Shown piece after piece: positions 16,618 to 25,636 of a DNA stretch of 36,110 nucleotides (positions within the stretch are counted from its first letter, which is position 1; the number at the start of each line of letters is the position of its first letter). Below the pieces are notes generated by a model, which had not been told where the DNA came from, did not search any database, and saw nothing but the letters and a program-made list of their open reading frames with translations. The stretch is taken from the NCBI GenBank assembly GCA_937936035.1, contig CALGXJ010000055.1, positions 1 through 36,110 of the forward strand, read 5' to 3'. A program made the translations under genes and the position numbers. Source of the DNA: Eximiradius proteiniborus (GTDB lineage: Bacteria; Bacteroidota; Ignavibacteria; Kapaibacteriales; UBA2268).

Positions 16618-17642
16618 CTAAGTCCATTTTGAACGTTTACACTATGTTTTATCGTTCCCGTGGAACGGTCGCAAATGTTTATTTTCTTGGAATTACCTTG
16701 TTCGTCAACTTCAAGAGCAATCAACTCGCTTCTGAAATTATTAAAGAAAAGCTCACGGTATGAATATTTACCTACGTTAGTAGCCGAGGAACGGTTTTTT
16801 ACGTTTATTCGCAATAAATTATTACCGTTTGTAACAAACAAATAATTTGAGTTTGTTATTACTGATGAAACAGGTAGAACGGTTTCAGCTTTGATGGAAG
16901 ATGTTCCTATTGGTATTTCGCCAAGTTTCTGCCTTGTTGAAACATCAATAATTGTTGCTATTGCTGCAGTAGGAGCAACGTCTGTAAGGTCTTTCCCAAG
17001 TCCGCGCGACACAACCACAACCTGTTTTCCGTCTGAACTAATGCCTACATAAACGGGGTGGTGGGCAACCGAAATTACAGACTCCTGCTTGTTTGTTCGA
17101 CTATCTATTACTGAAACAGTATTGTCCGAGTAGTTTGCCACATAAATCTGATTACCAGATGCTACTATTGAACGCGGTGAGGAACCTACTTTTATCTGCT
17201 TTGCCAAGACAAAATTTGTTAAATCTAACAAACCCACCTTGTCAGTATTCTCGAACGAAATGTATGCATCAGTTGCATTAGCAAATGCAATGTCGTTCGG
17301 AATGATCTGGCTTTGCGAAAAATCAACTGTAAATTTATAGTCAAGTGTATTAAAATCTAAAACATAAATTTTGAAGCTTCCCTTTGCAAATAAAAATATG
17401 TTATCCCGAAAATGCCGTGCAAGAGAAATTGTGTCATTTCTATTTATCTGAGGTAGCTTTGAAAGAATATTTTCTTCTAGCACATTCCCGTTCAGCAAAT
17501 CTACTTTTGCAATTGAAAGGGTATTCTCTGTGTTATAAATAAATAATGCTTTATTCGAATCAGTAAAATTATCAATTAGTTTTTCTTCGCTGTTGCAAGC
17601 TGCGAGTAGAAACGCAATAAATAGAATATATTTGAGTTTCAT
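16596..17642 (-). CDS. YncE-like beta-propeller lipoprotein
   Basis: A 348-residue lipoprotein. The N terminus MKLKYILFIAFLLAACNSEE contains a clear lipobox (LAAC), so Cys16 should be lipidated. The mature protein has repeated blades with the YVTN/YncE pattern, for example IVASGNQIYVANYSDNTVSV followed by IDSRTNKQESVISV, and YVGISSDGKQVVVVSRG. This predicts a seven-blade propeller in the periplasm. Its last 22 bases overlap the start of the GAF-SpoIIE phosphatase gene, suggesting a functional pairing, possibly an envelope component with a cytoplasmic signalling partner. No transmembrane link between the two is visible. The ligand is unknown. Confidence 0.85.
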   Translation of the reverse strand: MKLKYILFIAFLLAACNSEEKLIDNFTDSNKALFIYNTENTLSIAKVDLLNGNVLEENILSKLPQINRNDTISLARHFRDNIFLFAKGSFKIYVLDFNTLDYKFTVDFSQSQIIPNDIAFANATDAYISFENTDKVGLLDLTNFVLAKQIKVGSSPRSIVASGNQIYVANYSDNTVSVIDSRTNKQESVISVAHHPVYVGISSDGKQVVVVSRGLGKDLTDVAPTAAIATIIDVSTRQKLGEIPIGTSSIKAETVLPVSSVITNSNYLFVTNGNNLLRINVKNRSSATNVGKYSYRELFFNNFRSELIALEVDEQGNSKKINICDRSTGTIKHSVNVQNGLRWILPIY

Positions 17643-17822
17643 TGCTTCCCTCTTTTTGTGATAATACGAAATTAATTTGATAAAAGTTTATACTATATAA
17701 TAAAACAAGCAACAATTTTTTGTTACAAATTAAATAATAACACATTTATATACTAAAATATTTTGTTTAATTATTTGTTTGATAAGTTGTATTATTGTAA
17801 TTATTATTTTTATTTTTTGCAA

Positions 17823-19256
17823 ATGAACGATTATTTCAATGAATATGATGATGAGTTTCCCGAGGATATAGAAGAACAATTCAAGAGGTTCCGTCGGGCA
17901 ATTCGTCGTCGCAATAAAAGCAACGAAGACCTTCCGAGTGCTGATGCACTTGATGATTTAATTGATTATTCTCTTTCGAAAAGTAAGTTCGAAGATGCTC
18001 TTGCTTTTTGCGAACTTCTTTTGGAATATAATCCGGCATCTGTTGATGCACGAAATAAAAAATGTGTGATTTTGTTCAATCTTGGCAGATACAAAGAAGC
18101 ATTTGAAATTGCCGAAGATTTGTATAACGAAAACCCGACAGATATTGATACTTTGATAAACTACTCAATTGCTTTAGAAAATACCGGCAATCCCAAAAAA
18201 GCTCTGAATATTATTAATATTGCCAAGCAACTCGACCCTGCCAATGATGATATTGATTTTCAAATGGGATTGATTTTCCAATCTCTTAAAGAATACGAGA
18301 AATCTGCTTCCATACTGAAAGGTTTGGAAGAGAATGCTTCTTACCGCAAAGACTTGTTTCAGGAAATTGCTTTTTGCTACACTAATTTAGATAAATACGA
18401 CGATGCAATAGAATATTACAAAAAAGCTATAGACGAAAATCCATACGACTACTACCTTTGGTTCAATCTCGGGCTTGTGTATTCATACAATAGTATGCAC
18501 TACAAATCTATTGATGCCTTTAAAATGGCACTCGCTATTAATCCTAATTTTTTAGTATGCTACTACAATTTAGCTAATGTGTACACAACTATTGGTCATA
18601 CCAACGAAGCTATTGAATGCTACCGGGAATGTATAAATATTAATCCATCAGATGTCGATGCTCTTCATAATTTAGCAAGTTTGCTTGGCGACAGTGGCGA
18701 TTATACTTCTGCTATCACAACATTTACTCGTTTGTTGCAAGTGCGTCCAAACTATTATCCTGCTCTCTACGGCAGAGGAATTTGCTATGACGCAATCGAA
18801 GAATATGAGCTTGCTATTCGCGACTTTAAGCAATGCGTGAAAATTAAGCCTGATTATGCAGACGTCTACCACTCTATGGGCGACGCATACTACAATCTTG
18901 ATAATTTAGACGAATCTTCGAAATCATACGAAAAAGCACTTGAAATAGAGCCCTATAATTCCGAATATATATTCGATTACGCTCAGGTGCTTTATGAATT
19001 AAATAAATTCGACGAAGCTCTCAAAGAAGTTGCCCACCTGGTTGATTTAGCTCCGAATTGGCTTGAAGCCTTGTATTTGAAAGCTAAAATCCACACAAAA
19101 TTAAATCATTTCGAGGAGTTTATAGAAGTAATTGCTGAAATTAATTCGCTCGATCCATCTGGTACGAAAATTTTTATAGAGGAAATGAAAGATTTTATCG
19201 CCAAAATTCCTGATTTCGAAGAAAAATTGAATAAAGCAATTCAGGAAAACAGCTAA
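17823..19256 (+). CDS. Tetratricopeptide repeat protein
   Basis: A 477-residue protein made almost entirely of TPR units from about residue 45 to 455, roughly a dozen. Examples are DLFQEIAFCYTNLDKYDDAI, YDYYLWFNLGLVYSYNSMHY and DYADVYHSMGDAYYNLDNLD. The N terminus is charged (NDYFNEYDDEFPEDIEEQFK, then an Arg-rich stretch RFRRAIRRRNK) and has no signal peptide, so it is a cytoplasmic scaffold. I chose ATG 17823; an upstream TTG at 17763 would add 20 hydrophobic/aromatic residues that look like translated leader. A T-rich block ending TTTTTTGC precedes the ATG by three bases. It is convergent with the glycosyltransferase gene and the stops overlap. The partner is unknown. Confidence 0.9.
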   Translation: MNDYFNEYDDEFPEDIEEQFKRFRRAIRRRNKSNEDLPSADALDDLIDYSLSKSKFEDALAFCELLLEYNPASVDARNKKCVILFNLGRYKEAFEIAEDLYNENPTDIDTLINYSIALENTGNPKKALNIINIAKQLDPANDDIDFQMGLIFQSLKEYEKSASILKGLEENASYRKDLFQEIAFCYTNLDKYDDAIEYYKKAIDENPYDYYLWFNLGLVYSYNSMHYKSIDAFKMALAINPNFLVCYYNLANVYTTIGHTNEAIECYRECININPSDVDALHNLASLLGDSGDYTSAITTFTRLLQVRPNYYPALYGRGICYDAIEEYELAIRDFKQCVKIKPDYADVYHSMGDAYYNLDNLDESSKSYEKALEIEPYNSEYIFDYAQVLYELNKFDEALKEVAHLVDLAPNWLEALYLKAKIHTKLNHFEEFIEVIAEINSLDPSGTKIFIEEMKDFIAKIPDFEEKLNKAIQENS

Positions 19257-20428
19257 TTCTTTTCGCCGGTGTAAGTGTGTGGGGTGGATACAAACCTGTT
19301 GCGTTGCCCTCTTGCTTTTATCCACGAAAGTAACATTAGCAACAGCATTTTTGGGAGTTCTAATAATGCTGCAAACATTCTTTTAGTGTAAAAACGCTTT
19401 GGAATTGATAGCATCAAAGTTGCAATATATAGAACGAATACTGAAATCCACCATTCAGAAAACGGAAAATCAGAAATAAAGAGCGACAGAATAAAAAATA
19501 CAGACAATGCTCCAAGCAAAATTATTCTTGGTGGGATTAAGCTATGCAACACCTTGTTAAAATAATCCAAATTCCCTTTGAATAACTGAACAAAGCCTTT
19601 TGTGAAGTATTTCAAAACAAAATCAAGATGTGCTGCTGCCCAGCGAGAACGTTGCCGGGTGTAATTTCCCCAGTTTTCGACCTTCTCGTCCAATACAACT
19701 GCCGTACTGCAATATGCTATCTTTATTCTTTCTGCTAATATGCGAATTTCAAGTTCGCGGTCCTCGCCTGCCACATCCAGAATATCCGACATAAGCCTTC
19801 TGAACAAATTCCATTCAATAGAGAAAGCCGAACCAATTATCATAGCCGAACCGCCAAGCCTGAAAATTCCACGCCTAATCAGCGAATTGGCACTTTCCTC
19901 GCTCAATGCGTCCAAATATGCTGTATTCGTATTAATGTTTTTTGCTGTGCGATGTCCCTGAACTACTTTGTAACCACTATTGTGAACTAAATTCATCTGA
20001 TGCAGAAATCCCGGTTGCATAATATTATCGACATCAAGAACCACAGTATAGTCGTATTTGCCTTGTTCAATGCTACTAAGAGCTGAATTAAGCGATCTAG
20101 CTTTTGTGCTGTTTTCAAATTGCACTTCTAGCACATTGCATCCAGTGTTTTTCAACTTTGCAATAGTTTCGGGCGCAACTCCATCAGCGATTACATATAC
20201 ATCAAAATACCCGCGTGGATAATCGTGATTTAGTGCGGAATGAGCTACATCAAGAATAATTCTGTTTTCTTTATAATTGGGTATCAGAACAGCAAATCGG
20301 TTTAGTTTGTTTATTTGCGGTTGAAAGCTCTTTTCGCGTAGCAACGAAAACACAGCAAGCACAAACAAATAAACCGTTCCAAATCCAAAATAAAGCAACA
20401 ATATGAAAACTGCTACATCCACAATCAT
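19253..20428 (-). CDS. Membrane glycosyltransferase family 2 (processive type)
   Basis: A 391-residue inner-membrane enzyme that would transfer sugars from a nucleotide donor to a growing glycan. One N-terminal membrane helix (about residues 3-29) leads into a GT-A domain. Hallmark residues are the AD of YVIADGVAP (81-82), DVD at 132-134, ED at 222-223 and QRSRW at 259-263, the D, DxD, ED, QxxRW set of cellulose/hyaluronan-synthase-like enzymes. Three hydrophobic segments follow at about 305-325, 330-350 and 360-380. It appears monocistronic. Its stop overlaps the stop of the convergent TPR gene. The product glycan is unknown, and no PilZ or BcsB-like gene is nearby. Confidence 0.9.
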   Translation of the reverse strand: MIVDVAVFILLLYFGFGTVYLFVLAVFSLLREKSFQPQINKLNRFAVLIPNYKENRIILDVAHSALNHDYPRGYFDVYVIADGVAPETIAKLKNTGCNVLEVQFENSTKARSLNSALSSIEQGKYDYTVVLDVDNIMQPGFLHQMNLVHNSGYKVVQGHRTAKNINTNTAYLDALSEESANSLIRRGIFRLGGSAMIIGSAFSIEWNLFRRLMSDILDVAGEDRELEIRILAERIKIAYCSTAVVLDEKVENWGNYTRQRSRWAAAHLDFVLKYFTKGFVQLFKGNLDYFNKVLHSLIPPRIILLGALSVFFILSLFISDFPFSEWWISVFVLYIATLMLSIPKRFYTKRMFAALLELPKMLLLMLLSWIKARGQRNRFVSTPHTYTGEKN

Positions 20429-20548
20429 AAAATAGCAAATTTTTGGATGTTAATCAAAATAGCATTTCGGAATAATCTAATTTAGAACAGATGAGATCAT
20501 TAAGTTAGATAAAATAATTCTCCTTTTGCAAATGGAAAGGGTGCGAAC

Positions 20549-21655
20549 TCAAAATTTTGGTTCTTCAATTAATATTACTTCTTTTCCAGTGCTATTAATA
20601 AATCCGCGTGAAACTTTTTTAGTTTTTTCATCAAATTTTTCAAAATACGCCATCCCACACGACATTGAGTGCAGCTCTCTGTAGATAAAACCAACCACAG
20701 TGTTGCCTCTATAATCTATAAAGCCTTTTTTATATCCTTTCATTGCGACGGCATATCCTTCCGAAAAACCGCTCAAAATCGTAACTGTCTCGATACTATT
20801 AGCTGTTTTTCCAAATACTTTTACGGGTTTGCCATTAACATCAATTATCTGGTATGTTAAGTTCCATTTTTCGTCCATTAGGCTTACAACAGCATATCCT
20901 CCACTATAATTAAATACTTGATGATAAATTGGTTCTATTATCAAATTACCAACAGTATCAATTATTCCCCATTTATTATTTGTGCCTTGTACAAAAGCCC
21001 TAGCATTCTTAAATGAACTTGGTTTGTTACTAAACTTAAAGTCAACTTTTACATTTCCCAAAGTATCAATAAAACCCCATTTCCCCCCCATTTTTACAGC
21101 GGCAAGTCCTTCGGAAAAATCATCAGCTTCATCGAATTTTGCTTCAATTACAAATTTCCCGGTTTTATTTATGTAGCCATAAACAAACCCTTTTTGCACA
21201 CAAGCACGATTGTTTGAAAAATATGAATAATAACCATTGATAGCAACAAAGTTTTGTCCTATAATTTTCCCAGAAGTATCAATCAGCACATAATCATTTT
21301 GACGTCCAACAAATGCAACACCTTCATTAAATGAAGTTGCTGAGTAATAAACAGCAGGTATTTTTATCTCGCCTTTTTTGTCTATATAGCCCACTCTTCC
21401 TGTTTCAAAATCCACTATTGCAGTTAAACCTTCAGAAAAACAAGGAGAATCACCATAATTATTAACAAAAACTTTGAATTTTGGTTGAATTACAATGTTT
21501 CCTGCTTTGTCAAAAAAAACCCACTTGTTGTCAAGCAAAAAAGGAGCTACTCCATCACTGTAAGTTCCAATAGAATTGGCAGTAATAACTTTTTGTGAAA
21601 ATAATGATGAATGTACCCCTAAAAAAATTAAAGAAATTAAAATAACAAATCTCAT
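20549..21655 (-). CDS. WG-repeat exported protein
   Basis: A 368-residue protein with a signal peptide (MRFVILISLIFLGVHSSLFS, then Q) followed by about eight to nine WG repeats across the whole mature chain. Examples are NKWVFFDKAGNIVIQPKF, GYIDKKGEIKIPAVY, KWGFIDTLGNVKVDFKF and NKWGIIDTVGNLIIEPIY; spacing is about 45-50 residues. WG-repeat proteins are common in Bacteroidota and Ignavibacteria-like genomes, but their function is mostly unknown; surface or periplasmic binding is plausible. It stands alone, with a 120-base gap downstream and a 327-base gap upstream. Confidence 0.9.
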   Translation of the reverse strand: MRFVILISLIFLGVHSSLFSQKVITANSIGTYSDGVAPFLLDNKWVFFDKAGNIVIQPKFKVFVNNYGDSPCFSEGLTAIVDFETGRVGYIDKKGEIKIPAVYYSATSFNEGVAFVGRQNDYVLIDTSGKIIGQNFVAINGYYSYFSNNRACVQKGFVYGYINKTGKFVIEAKFDEADDFSEGLAAVKMGGKWGFIDTLGNVKVDFKFSNKPSSFKNARAFVQGTNNKWGIIDTVGNLIIEPIYHQVFNYSGGYAVVSLMDEKWNLTYQIIDVNGKPVKVFGKTANSIETVTILSGFSEGYAVAMKGYKKGFIDYRGNTVVGFIYRELHSMSCGMAYFEKFDEKTKKVSRGFINSTGKEVILIEEPKF

Positions 21656-21735
21656 TTTTCATCTCATATTTGTAAATAATAATGTTAATTAATCGCAATT
21701 GTTGATTTTCATCATATTAAGTGAAATATTATTAA

Positions 21736-21751
21736 AAAAACAATTGTTTTT
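21736..21751. promoter_or_regulatory. 16-bp perfect palindrome, candidate operator
   Basis: AAAAACAATTGTTTTT lies about 80 bases upstream of the WG-repeat start codon. Its symmetry and position fit a dimeric regulator site, but in such AT-rich DNA chance is possible. Confidence 0.3.
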
Positions 21752-21904
21752 CAATAATTATGAAATATTAACTAATAAACATTTGTATTTATTATCGTGA
21801 GAACAATTTTGAGTAGCTATCTTACTGATATCAGAAATATATTAGAAAAACAGCTGAAAATATCCAATAAGTTGAATAACGAGCATTGATCTCTAAATAA
21901 TAAA

Positions 21905-21950
21905 AACTTCAACTTCTTTCGTGAACAAAATACGAATAAAAGTTGAAGTT
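21905..21950 (-). terminator. Long-stem terminator
   Basis: An 11-bp inverted repeat (AACTTCAACTT at 21905-21915, complement at 21940-21950) encloses an inner TTCGT/ACGAA pair. On the minus strand it is followed by TTTTATTATTT. It lies 32 bases beyond the barrel-cytochrome stop and should end the cheV-like/cytochrome/barrel transcript. Confidence 0.75.
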
Positions 21951-21982
21951 GCAAACAAATATAATAGAAAATAATAGTTTAC

Positions 21983-23176
21983 TTAGAAGCCAGCCATTAT
22001 TCCAATAAGAGCTTTGCCAAACTTTCCTAATTCTTCGCTATCGGTGTATGTATACTCAGTAAAAAGTCGAAAATTGCGACGGATGGCATGTCCGGCGTGC
22101 AATGTTAAGGACTTTTCGTTGAGTTCTTTGTAGTCACTATTTATATAATTAAGCAGCACCGCGCCATAAGGTCCAGAATTATCACCTTTAGGAGTGAAAA
22201 TCAACTCGGCAAATCCTCCATCGGTTTTGACTTCTTTATCAATAGCCGAAGAAGCTGAATTTCTCAAAGTGTTTTTATCAGTTCGGAACAGGTATTGAAG
22301 ATTTAGCTCCAAAATATCATTATAACTTAATGTTAGGTCAGGTCCGAATATCGTAAACTCTGGGCTGCTACGTGTAAAATTATTAAATACACTTTCTTTG
22401 CCCAAATAAGAAAATACACCTATTCGGGCAAATTCTCCAATATCTTGGGAAATTCTTGCTGAAAAGTTTTTATATTTGTCCTTGTCAAATAGTCTTGCTT
22501 CATTTGCTGGAGAAATACCATTTCCATTTCCTATTTGCAAAACAATGTCTGTGCTGGTTTCGAGACCGAGAGTAAGCATAGCCCCACGGTCGTATGCAAG
22601 ATTTGCCTTTGCAATGCCAACTTTTGTTTTGTAAATGTTGTAGTCGGCAAAGGTCAATCGAAGTTCTCGTTTGAAAAGCGGGTCTGATATTTGGTATTGC
22701 CCAATATATAAATCTAAATCGATATTGAATAAATCATTAAACATTATGTAAGCATCTTCAATTCCTGCAACATTACCTCTTTCTGAAAAGAAAAAGTAGA
22801 AGTAGTATGCTATATCGGGGGCGATTGTCCCACCGGATAAAATTTTCAAAACATAAGGAGTTGCAAAGTCACCTTTCTTTTGGTTTGCTGTATTGTATAC
22901 GGCATTCAAATCTAAGCGGAAACCGATTGGGAATTCTCTCATCAACGACAGATGGGAGTCGCCTGTTTCAAGAAAATAGCGTGGTGCTTCGCTGTCTTTA
23001 AACTTAAAACCATTTGCTGCGAATTCATCACCGTAAGGTTTTAGTTTTGGAGCAGGAGCGTGGCAAGTTTGGCAGGATAATTTATACTGGCGAGCGAATG
23101 CCGGGATAGCAGATGCTTCGCTGCATGCTTCAAAAAATATGAACACAACAATAATAACTACAAAGAAATTTTTCAT
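21983..23176 (-). CDS. Outer-membrane beta-barrel with N-terminal c-type haem motif
   Basis: A 397-residue exported protein. I place the start at ATG 23176, because AAGGTGG lies four bases upstream; the in-frame ATG at 23194 would overlap the preceding gene. A signal peptide (FFVVIIVVFIFFEACSEASA) precedes FARQYKLSCQTCHAP, giving one CxxCH haem site at C35, C38 and H39, followed by the family pattern KLKPYGDEFAANGFKF. The remaining 330 residues are strand-rich, porin-like (DLYIGQYQISDPLFKREL, ELNLQYLFRTDK) and end FGKALIGIMAGF. Such haem-barrel proteins are known in redox-active bacteria. It directly follows a multihaem cytochrome gene, suggesting a joint electron-transfer role. The precise family is inferred. 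Confidence 0.82.
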   Translation of the reverse strand: MKNFFVVIIVVFIFFEACSEASAIPAFARQYKLSCQTCHAPAPKLKPYGDEFAANGFKFKDSEAPRYFLETGDSHLSLMREFPIGFRLDLNAVYNTANQKKGDFATPYVLKILSGGTIAPDIAYYFYFFFSERGNVAGIEDAYIMFNDLFNIDLDLYIGQYQISDPLFKRELRLTFADYNIYKTKVGIAKANLAYDRGAMLTLGLETSTDIVLQIGNGNGISPANEARLFDKDKYKNFSARISQDIGEFARIGVFSYLGKESVFNNFTRSSPEFTIFGPDLTLSYNDILELNLQYLFRTDKNTLRNSASSAIDKEVKTDGGFAELIFTPKGDNSGPYGAVLLNYINSDYKELNEKSLTLHAGHAIRRNFRLFTEYTYTDSEELGKFGKALIGIMAGF

Positions 23177-23186
23177 TTTTCCACCT

Positions 23187-24530
23187 TTAATCAATTATTT
23201 TAACTTTCGCATAAGCTGTGTTAACTTCAAAGGGACGGTATTCTTCTTCGGGAACTTTCAAGTATTTCCCGACTGAACTTACAAGCAGTTGATAATACAG
23301 AGTGGCTTTGAATGTAAGTTCTTTTGATTTGATTTTATCAGGTATATGAAATGTAAAGTTTTCAATTTTTGTTTCGCGTGGTCCTATGCGGTAATCAACA
23401 CCAAGCGAAGCAGTGTTCCATTGCTGAATAGTCATTCTTCCTTGTGGGTCAAAATATGGCATACGGAAAATTCTATTGCCTTCGGGAATATCATCACGTT
23501 CTAATCCTTTAAAATTCGGGTCTTTCAGAGGAACTCCCATATCCTGATATGAAAGCGTCTTTGTAGAAATTGTATATTCCTCGCCGGGAAAACCTTTTTT
23601 GGTAACCGGGATATGATATTTTGTTCCGTCTTCGCCGATTGCAACAAGTTCGAGCCACACTAACCTGTCTTCTACCGAACCAGTCGGGAACTTGTGTCCA
23701 GTTTTTTGGTTATATAATGTAACTGTAAGATTCAGAGCATCGCCGGGTGCGCATTCACTATGGTCTGGGTACACTTTCAGCTCGATTGTTCCTCGAACTT
23801 TGGATGGGTCGTGAGCACCTGCAAAAATATGCTGACGCACGTCAGGATACACTTTGCCCATTGCTGCTTTTATGCTTTGTGCCCGTGGCATATGACAATC
23901 CTGGCAATGGACGTTTTCTTTGGCGTAAGGTCCTTCTTTCCATTCGAGATGAGTGGATTTTACCCATACTCCGTATGGACTTTTTTCGTTGTGGCAAATA
24001 CCGCAAAAGTCCCCTGTTTTCATAATTGGATTTACTTCAATTTTGTGCACAGGCGAACCAACCTCGCCAATTCGTGAGTTGTACTTAGTTTTGCCGGGTT
24101 TAATAACGTAGTTGAAATTGTAAGGAAGGTCTCCTTCAAATCCCGAAATCAGATGACATACCTCGCAGGAAACACCTTCGTTAGCACGAGTTCCAGCTGA
24201 TGGAGGTTGCGGAGGTATATCGCCAGAAAGCAAAGCCAAGGGCGCGTGGCAACCGTTGCAACCAGCTTCGACTTCTGCAACTTTCTCGTCGAGTCGTGCG
24301 TGAGGCAGAGCCAAAGCAAAATATTCTATCTCGTCCCATTCGTGAGTATAGGACTGGGACATCATTGCTTGCGACCATTGATTGTAGAAGTCGCGGTGGC
24401 AGGCAGTCCCACAATATTTTGGCGTTTCAAAATCAGAATACTTAAACTTCGGGTTGTTCGGGCTATTTAAAAATGATAACAATAAAGCTGAAACGCCTAA
24501 TAATGCGCTAATAAGTAAAATCTTTTTCAT
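23187..24530 (-). CDS. Exported multihaem cytochrome c, one haem site of CX3CH type
   Basis: A 447-residue exported cytochrome. A signal anchor or signal peptide (LLISALLGVSALLLSFL) precedes four CxxCH sites at C91, C122, C176 and C209, and an unusual first site C40-GTA-C44-H45 (CX3CH), confirmed codon by codon. Extra histidines at 63, 77, 162 and 194 are candidate distal ligands. The segment THLEWKEGPYAKENVHCQDC resembles the cytochrome c554/multihaem family. Residues 240-447 form a beta-rich domain without haem sites. The gene starts 18 bases after the cheV-like stop, and its stop overlaps the ribosome binding site of the downstream haem-barrel gene. It probably carries electrons in the periplasm. 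Confidence 0.9.
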   Translation of the reverse strand: MKKILLISALLGVSALLLSFLNSPNNPKFKYSDFETPKYCGTACHRDFYNQWSQAMMSQSYTHEWDEIEYFALALPHARLDEKVAEVEAGCNGCHAPLALLSGDIPPQPPSAGTRANEGVSCEVCHLISGFEGDLPYNFNYVIKPGKTKYNSRIGEVGSPVHKIEVNPIMKTGDFCGICHNEKSPYGVWVKSTHLEWKEGPYAKENVHCQDCHMPRAQSIKAAMGKVYPDVRQHIFAGAHDPSKVRGTIELKVYPDHSECAPGDALNLTVTLYNQKTGHKFPTGSVEDRLVWLELVAIGEDGTKYHIPVTKKGFPGEEYTISTKTLSYQDMGVPLKDPNFKGLERDDIPEGNRIFRMPYFDPQGRMTIQQWNTASLGVDYRIGPRETKIENFTFHIPDKIKSKELTFKATLYYQLLVSSVGKYLKVPEEEYRPFEVNTAYAKVKIID

Positions 24531-24548
24531 ATTTACTTATAAATATGT

Positions 24549-25499
24549 TTATAAATGGCTGTTATTTAATTCAATTAGATATCTTACAGTTGATAATAGT
24601 TCGCCTATCTGTGGCTTTGTTAGCTGTGCATCTGCCCCGATTGATTTACCTTTGTGAAGTATATCTTCAGAAATTATCGAAGAAAAAATTATAACAGGTA
24701 ATTTTTGCAGTATAGGATCGCTTTTTACTAACTTCGTTAAAGTGTAACCGTCCATTATAGGCATTTCAATGTCTGTTATTACAACATCACAAAAATCTTG
24801 TAATTTGTAACCTTCACGCACTTTCTGGGCAATTTCTTGCAACCGTTTCCACGCTTCCTCGCCATTATGAAATGCTTCAATTTCGAAACCTGCAATCTTT
24901 AATCTATCTGTAATCATCCGGCGAATAGTTTGAGAATCCTCTGCCGTGATGGCGCGTAATTGCTTCTCAAATTTTTCTACTTTTTGTTTGATATCAATTG
25001 CAGATGAGGGGTCAATATCGGCTACAATTTTTTCAATATCAAGCATCAAAACAGTTACATCTTTCAAATTGATTATCCCGACGATAGATGATTTGTCGCT
25101 CCCGAATTCTTCCATAGCGTCAGGTGTTGTAATTTCGGTCCAGGAAATTCTGTGAATTCGCTTAACATCGCTAACAATTAATCCAACCCGCAGCTTATTA
25201 AATTCAGTGATTATCATTTTGTTGTCTGTCAGATCCGATGGAATTCCATATAAGTACTTTCGCAAATCAAGCGCCGGAATTACCACTCCCCGCAAATTGA
25301 ACACTCCACAAACGCATTCGTGTAAATTGGGCAATTTAGTTAGCTGAGGCATTCTGATTATTTCCCGTACCTTCGCAACATTCACACCGAATGATTGAGT
25401 TTGTTCAAGTCTATTCTCATCTGTAAAATCAATTATAAATTCTACTATTTCGAGTTCGTTGGTTCCTGTTTCCAGCAAAATGTTTGTTTGAGTAGCCAT
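24549..25499 (-). CDS. cheV: CheV-type chemotaxis adaptor (CheW domain fused to receiver domain)
   Basis: A 316-residue cytoplasmic signalling protein. Residues about 15-165 form a CheW domain (SFGVNVAKVREIIRMPQLTK, then GVFNLRGVVIPALDLRKYL). Residues about 180-310 form a response-regulator receiver domain with acidic pair E187/D188, phospho-acceptor D243 (VITDIEMPIMDGY) and K295 (AQLTKPQ). CheV proteins couple chemoreceptors to CheA and tune adaptation. No cheA, receptor or flagellar gene is in the window. Instead it is followed 18 bases later by the multihaem cytochrome, an unusual neighbour that could suggest redox-linked signalling. Confidence 0.93.
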   Translation of the reverse strand: MATQTNILLETGTNELEIVEFIIDFTDENRLEQTQSFGVNVAKVREIIRMPQLTKLPNLHECVCGVFNLRGVVIPALDLRKYLYGIPSDLTDNKMIITEFNKLRVGLIVSDVKRIHRISWTEITTPDAMEEFGSDKSSIVGIINLKDVTVLMLDIEKIVADIDPSSAIDIKQKVEKFEKQLRAITAEDSQTIRRMITDRLKIAGFEIEAFHNGEEAWKRLQEIAQKVREGYKLQDFCDVVITDIEMPIMDGYTLTKLVKSDPILQKLPVIIFSSIISEDILHKGKSIGADAQLTKPQIGELLSTVRYLIELNNSHL

Positions 25500-25636
25500 A
25501 ACAAAACCTCTTTTTTATCCATAATATACAAATAAAAAACGAAATAATCAATATTTTAATAATGAATTAATCGTTAAACTTTTTTTATTCTTTAGAGTAA
25601 ACTTATGTAGATTAATTTTAACGATAATAGAGAAAT

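Larger units (their letters stand above)
21656..21982. other. AT-rich intergenic region with palindromes
   Basis: This 327-base stretch contains the promoter region of the WG-repeat gene and the 3' end of the cytochrome/porin transcript. It holds a 16-base perfect palindrome centred on CAATTG (21736-21751), a 10-base palindrome CTGATATCAG (21825-21834) and the terminator hairpin listed separately. I see no ORF or RNA gene in it. Confidence 0.55.

Noticed and set aside
17763-17822. Longer start (TTG) for the TPR protein
   Set aside because: The extra 20 residues are Phe/Tyr/Leu-rich translated AT leader; ATG 17823 begins the charged conserved-looking N terminus.
23177-23194. Longer start (ATG 23194) for the haem-barrel protein
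   Set aside because: AAGGTGG at 23181-23187 sits ideally before ATG 23176, and the longer start overlaps the upstream gene without its own ribosome site.
24181-24470. Overlapping ORFs on both strands inside the cytochrome gene
   Set aside because: They lack motifs and cross the well-supported haem-bearing frame; codon shadows.
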